Source: Jaltomata sinuosa
Lineage: Eukaryota; Streptophyta; Magnoliopsida; Solanales; Solanaceae
DNA length: 64,000 bases
NCBI GenBank assembly: GCA_003996215.1
Contig: QJPP01000452.1
Location: 84,431 to 148,430 of the forward strand
Direction of reading: 5' to 3'
The notes beneath the pieces were generated by a model, which saw nothing but the letters and a program-made list of their open reading frames with translations, made no database searches and was not told the DNA's origin. Shown here in pieces: positions 1 to 9,000 of this stretch. The translations under genes and the position numbers were made by a program. Position 1 is the first letter of the stretch, and each line of letters starts with the position of its first letter.

Positions 1-516
1 TCTGGCCAATACTTCTGCAGCAATTATGAAAAGGGTGGGGGATAAGGGGTCCCCTTGCTTCAGTCCCCTAGAGGATTGAAAAAAGCCATAAGATTGTCCA
101 TTTATGATTACTGAATATCAGTTGTTGCTGAGCAGTCTCACTATCATGTCTATAATCCTCTCAGAAAATCCAAACTTCCTTGAAACCTGGATTAGGTATT
201 TCCATGAAACTCTGTCATATGCCTTTTCCATGTCCAGCTTTACTACCACATTGTGCAATTTGTTTCTCCTTGAGATGTCTCTGATTATCTCCTGGGCTAG
301 AAGCACATTTTCAGTTATACTTCTACCTTTGACAAAACCTGTCTGATTCTGACAAATGATTCCTGGCAAACCTATCACCATTCTTTCATGCATCAGTCTG
401 GAAATGATTTTATATGCAAAGGTGCTAAGGCTTATTGGACTCAGATCCCCAAAAGTTGCAACTATTTCTTTTTTTGGGATTAGAACTAGGTTTGTATGAG
501 TCATATATCTGGGCAA
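1..516 (-). pseudogene. LINE reverse transcriptase, N-terminal part, broken
   Basis: The minus-strand frame contains typical LINE RT blocks: LVLIPKKE, then RPISL-like text altered to SPISLSTFAYKIISR, then NQTGFVKGRSITENVLLAQE, then KLDMEKAYDRVSW, which holds the first catalytic Asp of the fingers/palm. The frame stops at 118-120 with TGA where a Trp is expected, then runs on open to the window edge with the RGLKQGDPLSPTLFIIA block. Reverse transcription of the element RNA was its role. It is a pseudogene because of the stop and because no clean frame joins it to the endonuclease upstream. Confidence 0.88.
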
Positions 517-1157
517 TTACTGTCCACAGAAGAAGGCTTTGACCATATTGGTTATGTCTTCTCCAATAATGTTCCAGCAACTTTGGTAGAATTGTCTTGA
601 GAAACCATCTGGTCTACTGGCACTATCAGCATTAAGATCAAAAACTACCTTTTTGACTTCTTCATTATCTGGCATCCTCTCCATTTCTACATTCTACTCC
701 TATGTGATGAGTCTAGGTATACACTACATCATAGAATAATCAGTGATCACCTGAGTTTCTTTAAATTGTTCCTGAAATACAGCTACATCTTCCTCTCCTA
801 TATTCTATCTTGAAGCGATCCAGTCCCCTTGTCAACGTTGAATTTCTGAAATCTGAAGCTTTCTTCTTCTCCCTTTTACATAGGAATGGAAAATTTTGGT
901 ATTTCTGTCCCCATCTTGGAACCACTTCATTCCATATTTTTGCCTCTAATACTCCTCCTTTATCTTTAGGTATCTTTTCAACTCTGCATTTGATTTGCTG
1001 AGGATGGCTCTGTTGGCCTCAGTATGGGATATCTCCAGTTATGTCTCATTTACTTTAATCACATCCTCCAGTGTGGCAATCTGTTGAAAAATATTTCCAA
1101 AGGTTGTCCTGCTCCACTTTGTTAAGGTTGTCTTCAACTTTTTTAGCTTTGCTTGTA
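517..1157 (-). pseudogene. degenerate LINE ORF2 spacer between endonuclease and RT
   Basis: This 640-base stretch sits between recognisable endonuclease and RT blocks of the same LINE and by position should encode the linker of ORF2. On the minus strand it has several stops and shifts and I could not read a continuous protein. Nothing else was recognised in it. Confidence 0.55.
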
Positions 1158-1382
1158 CTATAGAAAAAGGGATCCTGTAACATTTTCACTCCAAACTTCT
1201 TCCACTATTCCACTGAAATCCTTATGTTTGGTCCAGAAGTTCAAAAACCTAAAAGGCTTGATGGCTTGATCCTGGTTGGTATTACATAGAATATGTAGTG
1301 GAGCATGATCTGAGCCTTGTCTTATCTGATGGTGTGTTTCACTATCTGGCAGTAAGGACATAAACTCATTATTTCCGAACAC
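1158..1382 (-). pseudogene. LINE endonuclease, C-terminal part
   Basis: The 74-residue frame carries the GSDHAPL box, the conserved Ser-Asp-His motif of exonuclease-endonuclease-phosphatase (EEP) nucleases that supplies the catalytic His. It is followed by PFRFLNFWTKHKDF, the usual linker in plant L1 ORF2. It continues the nuclease started at 1872 to 1405 in another frame, so at least one frameshift separates the two halves. Its role was nicking target DNA to prime reverse transcription. Confidence 0.82.
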
Positions 1383-1404
1383 CCTGTCAAGTGTCTTAAA
1401 AATG

Positions 1405-1872
1405 CTAGCCTCCGGTGAATCTTAGTTCATTTAGGGCACATGCACCAATACATTGTGCAAAGTCAGCAACTTCACTTTGCGTTACTGGCAGTCCTCCTAG
1501 CTTTTCTAACTCATCCAAGATGGTATTGAAATCCCCACCAACTAGCCATGGTGTGTTGGTGTTGATTGCTGTGTCTTCCAGGTTGTCCCAGAGTTCTAAT
1601 CTATCCAAAGAACTACATCTAGCATACACCGCAGTTACCTTAAACCTGTCAGTTGACCCTTTCAGCTTGTAGTTAATGGTGAGTTGTTGTATAGTATCTG
1701 TAGAACCTTCTTCCTCCCAGTTTTTATCCCAAAAGCACCAAATTTTTCCAGAGCAATTAGCTTTGGCATGCTGCTTGCCCAACTTTCTTTTATAAGTCTC
1801 CAGTTCAGAGGGGCTTTGAAAGGTTCTAATAATGCAATGTAAGAGTAATGATGTCTTCTTTTTAGGTCTCAT
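1405..1872 (-). pseudogene. LINE endonuclease, N-terminal part
   Basis: The 155-residue frame contains FKVTAVYARCSSLDRLELWDNL and then PWLVGGDFNTILDELEK, the GGDFN block of EEP-type endonucleases in plant L1 ORF2. It ends at ALNELRFTGG just before the expected SPFTW text, where the frame is lost. The SDHAPL half follows in a different frame at 1382. The region preceding MRPKK overlaps the end of ORF1, as is usual for ORF1/ORF2 junctions. Confidence 0.85.
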
Positions 1873-1999
1873 AATCTCTCCAAAGCTTTGTGAGTTTTTA
1901 CAGACCTTATGTTCCAGAAAATAACTTTGTCTATCATTGATTGGATGTTTAGGTGGAATCCTTCTTACTCCTTGTGTTAACTTGTATGGGGAAGGTCAC

Positions 2000-3241
2000 T
2001 TATTTTGCTCCCTTCTTTGTCTTCCCTCTGAGTTGGCCAGTCTGCCTAGGGGATAGGTCCCCTTTCTTGCTTATGTCTTCTAGAATGCCTGCCATGTGGT
2101 CATCTTTTCGTTCTTGCTGCCTCTTGTCCTTTTCCTCTTGGGTGAGACTGTGTATCTTTGGTGTCCTCTGTGGGGTTGCCACCTCCCCTTCTTGTGTGAT
2201 ATCTGTCTCCTTTTCTTCTTCCTCTACTGGTGGGTCTGCCTTATCTATTGGGTCACCTTCATGGTTAGGATCTACCATAACATCTCTTATTTCTGGGACC
2301 TTTGTCTTTGAACTATTGCTGCCTGGTGTGACCTCCCCTTTTGTGTGCTCTGGTTTCTTTGTACTAGGGCTGACTCTGTGAGGGGTGTTCACCTCCTGAG
2401 ATTGTTCTGTTCCCTCTTTGGTCTGCCCATGTCCCTTTGAATTACTTGATTCTGGCTTGCTACTCTCTAATGTCCTGTTTTCTTTGTTGGGTGGGCTCTG
2501 TACTTGGTCAACTGGGATCCCCTCTGTCTCATCTGCCTCTTCTGCTTCCCCTTTGGCTTCTTCCATATTATGTTTCTCCCCAAGAGCACCATACTTGTTG
2601 GCGATTATTACCTCATTCTTCTTATTTTGTGGTGGTCTAGGATTCCATATTTGTTCTATTCTTTGTCTCCCTCTTCTATTCCCACCCTTTCTCCTTTGTT
2701 CCTGGAAATCTCCTTCACCCTGCTTCCCCTTTCCTTTTAGTGTTTGGTGTTCCCCTGTGTTATGTGTGTTGTCCTTGCTGTTTCCTTTGGCCTTCTCCTT
2801 GTTATTTGTGTCCTCTTCAGCAGTTTTTTTGCCATCATCTCCTTCTTCCTCCTTGGGGTATAATTCTGGATGAATGATGAAACATTCCTTTTCATTATGT
2901 CCTTTCAATTTACAAGTCTTGCAATACTTTAAGATATAATCATACTTTATGTGCACCCACTTCTCCATGATTTCTCCTGTCTTCTTCCTCATTCCAATGT
3001 TGATCCTCTTTGGAAATTCCCCTAGCAAATTTACCTCCACCTTCACTCTTGCACAACTTGGCCTTGTCTTATTCTGGGTGGCCATGTCTACCTTTAGAGG
3101 CTTTCCTACTGCTGCTGCTAAAGAGAAAATCGCCTCTTTTCCAAAAAAGTTTGGTGGCAGTGATGGAAAAGAGATCCATGCAATTGCAATAGATATTCCT
3201 TCCTCCGGGTCAAAAAGTGGATCCCATTTAAGAGTTCTCAT
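2000..3241 (-). pseudogene. LINE ORF1 protein, DUF4283-type with CCHC zinc knuckle
   Basis: The 413-residue open frame begins inside the DUF4283-like domain of plant LINE ORF1 proteins (WISFPSLPPNFFGKEAIF, then VGKPLKVDMATQNKTRPSCA). It then shows a zinc knuckle CKTCKLKGHNEKEC (CX2CX4HX4C), followed by a long Lys/Glu/Ser/Thr-rich low-complexity tail. ORF1 proteins bind the element RNA. The frame can be followed upstream past a stop near 3242 (about 3242-3430, reading KREVNIELFSNRYVLIRA), so the N-terminus is separated by a nonsense codon. The long open frame reflects recent insertion or chance; the rest of the LINE is dead. Confidence 0.85.
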
Positions 3242-3956
3242 AGGATAGGACCAGTGTTGGTGGGTAATAGAATTGTGGCTTTGATAGAAGGGTTACATAG
3301 TCTTCCAAGTCAGTGGCTCGTATTAGGACGTATCTGTTACTAAATAACTCAATGTTGACCTCCCTTTTGAGATTGCATTGTTTAGGTATCAATTGTCTGA
3401 GATCTTGAATCTCAGGCCACCCATAAGAGAATTTTCCTATGACTCCATATTGCAGATCTTCGTTGATGATTATCTGTGCAACTTCCTCCTCTTCCCATAC
3501 TACTCATGGTTCTCCATGAAGATAAGCTATTTGTTTCATCTGTATGGGTTTTTGATGTGGGGTGTTGGGTTTGATTGTATTGGCGAAGGTTATTGTTGAT
3601 GTCTGTCATGTATTGGATAGTATGTGCAGCGATGGCCCAGTCTCTGGCGGGGGAGGCTGGCCAACGGCCATAGTGGTCATGGTTCCGATGGGTTTAGGCA
3701 AATTTAGGGTTCCGTAAATTTAGGAGCTAGAGAGCGTTTTTTGGTAGAGTGAGTCTATTACATGAGAATTTAAAAATGATGTAAAAAGTAATATAAATTA
3801 CAATAATTATCAACTTAAAATATTTAAAAAATATATATTAAAAAATTGATTGACTCTCCAAATTAAATTCCATCTGTGTCGCATAAATTGAGGCAAAAAA
3901 ATAAAATTGGGCCATGCTAACACGGTCTCCTATATCTAGTTCTATTATATAGAAGC

Positions 3957-3996
3957 GGCTAGAAGCAGGTCTCAATCTCCATGCTTGCTTCTGGCC
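3957..3996. repeat. hairpin (imperfect inverted repeat)
   Basis: GGCTAGAAGCAGG (3957-3969) can pair with CTTGCTTCTGGCC (3984-3996) with two mismatches across a 14-base loop. A better-matched relative lies at 4332-4371, and the sequence after both hairpins is also alike. Confidence 0.6.
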
Positions 3997-4331
3997 AAGG
4001 GAATTTTGATAATTTTATACTTTCTCCGTTTTAATTTTTGTGTTATTTTTCTTTTTAAATATGTTATATATTTAAAAATTATGTAAAAAGTAAAATAAAT
4101 CACAATAATTAACAGCTTAAAATATTTAAAAGACATAAAAAATTTGACCGACTCTCGAAATTCTATCTGTGCTATATAAATTGGGACAAAGGAAGTAACA
4201 TACATTTTTTGAAAATAACGTTAAAATATTATAAATCACAATAGTTAACAACTTAAAATATTTAAAGACATATAAAAAATTTGATTGACTCTCGAAATTC
4301 TATCACTACCACATAAATTGAGACAGAGGGT

Positions 4332-4371
4332 GGCCAAAAGTAGGTCTCGGTCGTCATGCCTGCTTTTGGCC
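4332..4371. repeat. hairpin (near-perfect inverted repeat)
   Basis: GGCCAAAAGTAGG (4332-4344) pairs with CCTGCTTTTGGCC (4359-4371) with a single T.G wobble. It is the second copy of the hairpin at 3957-3996, about 375 bp away. Confidence 0.65.
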
Positions 4372-5001
4372 AAGGGTATTTTGGTAACTTTTGTACTTTC
4401 TCTATTTTAATTTGTTTGTGTTATTTTTCTTTTTAAATATGGTATATATTTAATAATTAAGTAAAAAGTAATATAGATCACAATAATTAACAACTTAAAT
4501 ATTTAAAGACATAAAAAATTTGTGGACTCTCAAAATTCTATCAATGCCATATAAATTTGGGACATGGGAAGTAACATATATTATTTGAAAATGACGTTAA
4601 AAGTATTATAAATCACAATAATTAACAACTTAAAATATTTAAAGACATATAAAAAAATTTGACCGATCTCAAAATTCTATCACTATCATATAAATTGGGA
4701 CAGATGGAGTAACATATATTATTTGAAAATTACGTAGATAGTAGCATAAATCACAATAATTAATAACTCAAAATATCTAAAAATTATATAAAAAAATTGG
4801 TTGACTCTCCAAATTTCATGCGTGCAGAGAGTAACATATATTATCTAAAAATTATATTAAAAAAATTATAAATTACAATAATTAATAACTTAAATATTTA
4901 AAAATTATATAAAAAATTTAGTTGACTCTCCAAATTATGTGTATCACATAAATTAATAAAAAATATATATTGAGACCGTGGTGGCATGAGATTCTATATG
5001 T

Positions 5002-5965
5002 GAGTTTGTCCCTTATCTATTAGAGTAGGTTCATTTTGGTCCTTCAAATATAACCATGAGCATATTTAATCCCTTAACTTTACTAAAGTGGAACACTTTT
5101 GGTCTCCCTAACATAACAATGTTAAAAACTAACGGGAAGGATAATTTTTCTAACGGTGCAAATTTGACAGTGTTATTTCTTTCTTGATTGATGCACATTT
5201 TCTTTCTTCTTATCTTCTTCATTTTATAGGATTTAATATAGTAGTAGTTATTTATATTTGAAGACAATACTTTAGAACGCAATAATCTGTCCACTCAAAA
5301 AGATAACCATTTTTTAAATGCAGTAACAACATGGTCTTAAGGTTAGTGGCGAAGCTAGTAATTTGGTGAAGGGTGTGCAAATTTCTTCTTAATTGTATTA
5401 AGGGCGAGCACTATTAAATATATACTTATAATAGCTAACATTTAATCTATATACACCACATAATTTTCTAACAACTGATGTGCACAGAACCACACTTCGC
5501 TCACCTTAGAAAGGCAATCATAATGGACCAAAACATGTAGCAAACAATTCTTCAAATTGTTCCAAGTAAATGAAATATTTGACTTAAATAATGCAACAAC
5601 AATTGGCCTCAAAAACCCCATGCTCTTGCTTTGAATATAGTGATTTATCATGAAAGCAGTTTAATATGCGAAATCAGCCTTGAAATGCAGCTATCAAATA
5701 TCAGAAGAGGCTAGAGCTTTTTTTTACTAAAGCATTCCATCTAGTGTGAAGTTGAGGGAAATGAGAATGTCCACTGGGTTTTGTAATTTACAGGTCACGT
5801 GGGTGTCACATTGATTTAACACCGTTACTTTTAAATGAGTTTTGTTAGGAAGATCAAAAGTGTTCTACTTTAGTAAAATTAAGGGATTAAATATGCTCAA
5901 AATTATATTTGAATGACCAAAATGACCTATTCTAATAGATATAGGACAATTTTAGCCCAAAACTC
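5002..5965. mobile_element. non-autonomous Mutator-like element (MULE)
   Basis: The two ends form long inverted repeats of about 110 bp. The left arm (5002-5115) reads GAGTTT, TATCTATTAGAGTAGG, then TTTAATCCCTTAACTTTACT; the right arm (about 5848-5965) gives the same order when reverse-complemented, with a small deletion in the left arm. The element is flanked by the direct repeat TTCTATATGT (4992-5001 and 5966-5975), a 10-bp target duplication as made by Mutator transposases (9-11 bp). No transposase frame is visible, so it is non-autonomous. Its right end lies 86 bp upstream of the SET-gene start codon. Confidence 0.78.
5796..5801. promoter_or_regulatory. G-box (CACGTG) inside the upstream MULE
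   Basis: A perfect palindromic CACGTG in the context GGTCACGTGGGTG lies about 250 bp upstream of the SET-gene ATG. G-boxes bind bZIP and bHLH factors in plants. It lies within the MULE right half, so the element may have brought it. Function is inference. Confidence 0.35.
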
Positions 5966-5999
5966 TTCTATATGTAGTCTAAATAGAAAAGGGCTAATC

Positions 6000-6006
6000 T
6001 ATAAAA
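6000..6006 (+). promoter_or_regulatory. TATA-like box of the SET-domain gene
   Basis: TATAAAA occurs 46 bp before the ATG at 6052, between the MULE end and the start codon. Typical TATA-to-start-site spacing would leave a leader of only about 20 nt, so a start further upstream is equally possible. Confidence 0.35.
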
Positions 6007-6051
6007 TTGGAAGTCGCCACTCTCCTACCTTCCGCCGCCGCTGCTGTAGCA

Positions 6052-6062
6052 ATGGTAACTAG
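6052..6062 (+). CDS. exon 1 (11-nt coding part) of the SET-domain gene
   Basis: ATGGTAACTAG is followed directly by the donor GTATGC. Joined to exon 2 it gives M-V-T-S-R-K-L-R, like the MxTSRKLxAFKxWM start of plant relatives as I remember them. The alternative, starting inside exon 2, has no ATG in a good position before the conserved region. Confidence 0.75.
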
Positions 6063-9000
6063 GTATGCCACCTCCGAAATGTCCTTCTTTCCTCTCTCTA
6101 TATTTGTGAATTAACATTGGAATGTAATATGTTTTCCAGTAGGAAACTGAGAGCATTCAAGAATTGGATGAAGTGGCAAGGTGTAGAGTGTAGCGACGCG
6201 CTGGATCTGGTAGTGACGACGAACTCCTCGGCGATGTCGGTAAGAGCGTTGTGCGATCTCGATGATGGTGATCTGGTGGCGAGTATTCCGAAGGAGAGTT
6301 GCTTGACGGTAAAGACTTCAGGTGCACGTCAAATGATCGAGGAAGCGGAGCTTGAAGGCATCTTAGCTCTAGCAGTTGCGATCATGTATGAGCGAAGCCT
6401 CGGTCCACTATCTCCTTGGTTTGGTTATCTCCAGTTGCTTCCTTATTCTGAACCTGTCCCTTTGTTGTGGTCCCTATCTGAAATCGACTCTCTTCTCGCC
6501 GGAACTGAGCTTCACAAGGTCTCCTAAAATATCCCCCTCCCTCTTTCTCCTCCTTCGCCTTTGAATTGTGATTTTATTTTTTCTTTTGACAAAGGTAACA
6601 CGTTTGAATTGTGAAATTTGATGCACTTATCTATACGCAAGTATAAGTAACCGTACTAGGGAGGAACTTAGGTCCAAAGTTTTTTGCTTTTCTTCAGGAG
6701 TATGATGCTACTATACAGAATCTCCAAGCTTGTCTGCTTGATTCTACAGTCATCTTTTTAGGTTTAATCTAGATGGCTTTGCACATAAACTCTCAACTGT
6801 CGTGGAAACTGGAACTCCCTAGGAAAATTTCTAAGTCTTTTTGATGAGTATGTTCTTAAAATTTTCTACTCAAATTTGGTAAATTGTTTCGTGTCATCAT
6901 CTTGGGTAGTTGAGTAAGTTCACTTGCAACTTGAATAAATTGGAGTGAGTTGGCATGTAACTTGATTACAACTAGGAGTGAGTTGACTTTAAATATGATT
7001 AGAACTTGGAGTGAGTTGTCTTACAACTTCAATGCAGCTCACAATAGTTGCTTTGTAATCTGATTATGACTTGGACTGAGTTGGCCTCTTGTGTTGGTGA
7101 AAGAGAATCAACTCTATAATAGCAGTCTCTTGTTCAAATTTTAGCCAGGGAGGTATGAGGTATGAGCAGCTGAAAATTTTTTTAGGAAATATTAGAGAAG
7201 CTCACCCAAGAGTGTGGCCTAGTGGTCGATGAAGTGGGTTAAAGAACCATGAGGTCTGAGGTCTCAGGTTCAAATCCCAGCAGAGGCAAAAACACTTGGT
7301 AATTCTTCCCATCTGTTTTAGCCTTGGTGGACAGAGTTACTTGGTACATGTTGCTGGTGGGAGGTGGCATGTATCTCGTGGATTTAGTCGAGCTGCGCGA
7401 AAGGTGGCCCTCAATATCTCAATCTACCAACCATCTATCTAAGGATGCCACTGGGAGCAAAATCTCAATCTGCTGAAATATGGAATAGTGTAATTGAAAG
7501 GTGTGAAAAGAAATTAGCAAGATGGAAGACTCAATATCTCTCTACGGGAGGCAGACTAACTCTCATCAACTCCGTCCTTTGATTCATTCCCAACCTACAT
7601 GATATCTGTTTTCCTCATTCCAGTAGGCGTTATTAATAGGTTGGACAAGGTGAGAAGGAAGTTTCTTTGGCAAGGAAACAATGAAAGGAAGGGTTATAAT
7701 CTGGTCAAATGGGAAGCAGTGATAACTGGGAAAAGACGAGGGGGATTGGGAATCAAGAAATTGAAATTCCAAAGCAAGGCCCTTTGAATGAAGTGGTTAT
7801 GGAAATATAGTAATGAGAACCAGACTCTATGGAGGAATGTTATTAATGCTAAGTACGATGAGGAAGACCATTGGATGACCAAAGAAATAGCCACACCCTA
7901 TGGAGTTAGTTTCTGGAGGTCTATCAGAACACTATGGAGTGAATTCAAGACCAACATTAAAATTAAAGTGGCAAATAGGGCTAAAATTGATTTTTGGAAA
8001 GATGAATGGCATGAGGCAGGAAGACTGGAAAAATATATTCCCAGATATTTATGCATTAGTCTCTCATCAACAAAAGACTATTACAGAATTCTAGACACCC
8101 CATGGATGGAGCTTCAACTTTAGAAGGCATTTAAATGACTGGGAGATCCAAAGTGTATCAGATTTCTTCAGTACCATTGAACAGTTCAATGGACTGGAGG
8201 CAGGTCAAGAAGGGCAAGTTCAAAGTGAGTAATGCTTACAAGTGGATGAATCAAACACCTCAGTGCATAAACAACTGGACATGGAGAGGTATCTGGAAAA
8301 CAAAATCCCACACAAAGTGGCTTGTTTTATTTTATCTGTTTGCTAGCCAAGGAAGCAGCTCTCACCCAAGACAATCTGATGAGGGGAGGGATACCACTTT
8401 GTCCTAGGTGTTTTTTTGGGGGAAAATGTTGAGACAATTAACCATCTATTTCTTTATTGCAAAGTCACTGAACAACTATGGAGGATTTTCTTAAATCTCA
8501 AAGGAATCTCATAGACTATGCCTGGAAAGATTACTGAAGCAATATAGAGCTGGGAAGAAGCTGGTGTGCAGGCAAAAAATAGAGATAGATGGAGAATTGT
8601 CCATGCTTGTATCTGGTGGACAATTCGGAAGGAGAGGAATACTGGATGTTTTGATATCATAGAGAATAGTATGCAAACGATTAAGCTAAACTGCCTTTTG
8701 TTACTATGTTTTTGGTGTAATCAAGTATATTCAAATGACACTATCTCCATAATTGATGTTCTAGATTCAGTTTAGGTAAGAGTTAGCAGGATTTTGAAGT
8801 AAATTTTGTAAATATGGTTTTCGGTACAACCTATGTACTGTTTGTGAGAAATATACAAAGTTACCAGTTTCAAAAAAAAAAATTAGTGGAGTCAGCCTCT
8901 CCATATTACTGAATCCCTAGTAAGCAATGCACAACAAATCCGAGAGTCAAGTATTGCATGATGCTTAGAAAAATATAATTTGGAGTATAGAGGCACTAGA

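Larger units (their letters stand above)
1..3775 (-). mobile_element. L1-type LINE retrotransposon, 3' end outside window
   Basis: Reading the minus strand gives the order expected of a plant L1 LINE: an ORF1 protein with a CCHC knuckle (3241 to 2000), an apurinic-type endonuclease (1872 to 1158) and the start of reverse transcriptase (about 516 to 1). The RT catalytic YADD motif and the poly-A tail would lie left of position 1 and are not seen. The frames are broken in several places, so the copy is dead. The 5' limit is estimated at 3600-3775, where coding similarity stops and AT-rich repeats begin; no target duplication can be tested because one end is missing. Confidence 0.88.
3775..4990. 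repeat. array of about seven degenerate AT-rich MITE-like units
   Basis: About seven units of roughly 130-240 bp share two landmarks: a block like CACAATAATTAACAACTTAA, then GACTCTC followed by AAATTC and a CATAAATTGRGAC end. I see the GACTCTC-type landmark near 3852, 4150, 4285, 4520, 4660, 4803 and 4922. The same unit occurs in opposite orientation in intron 3 (12518-12790) and its copies. Similar ends (ACTCCNTCTGTCYCA) are common in small plant MITEs. No coding sequence was seen. Confidence 0.7.

Noticed and set aside
2096..2873. Plus-strand frames opposite LINE ORF1
   Set aside because: They are antisense shadows of the Lys/Glu-rich ORF1 tail, which reads as Ser/Leu/Phe-rich on the other strand.
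6117..6527. SET-gene reading frame starting at TTG 6117 and ending at 6527
   Set aside because: The start is not ATG, and the ends are intron sequence: acceptor AG at 6138-6139 and donor GT at 6519. Splicing gives a better protein start and end.
7210..7290. tRNA gene
   Set aside because: Box A and box B are present but the body continues as a TS-type SINE and no cloverleaf acceptor stem closes.
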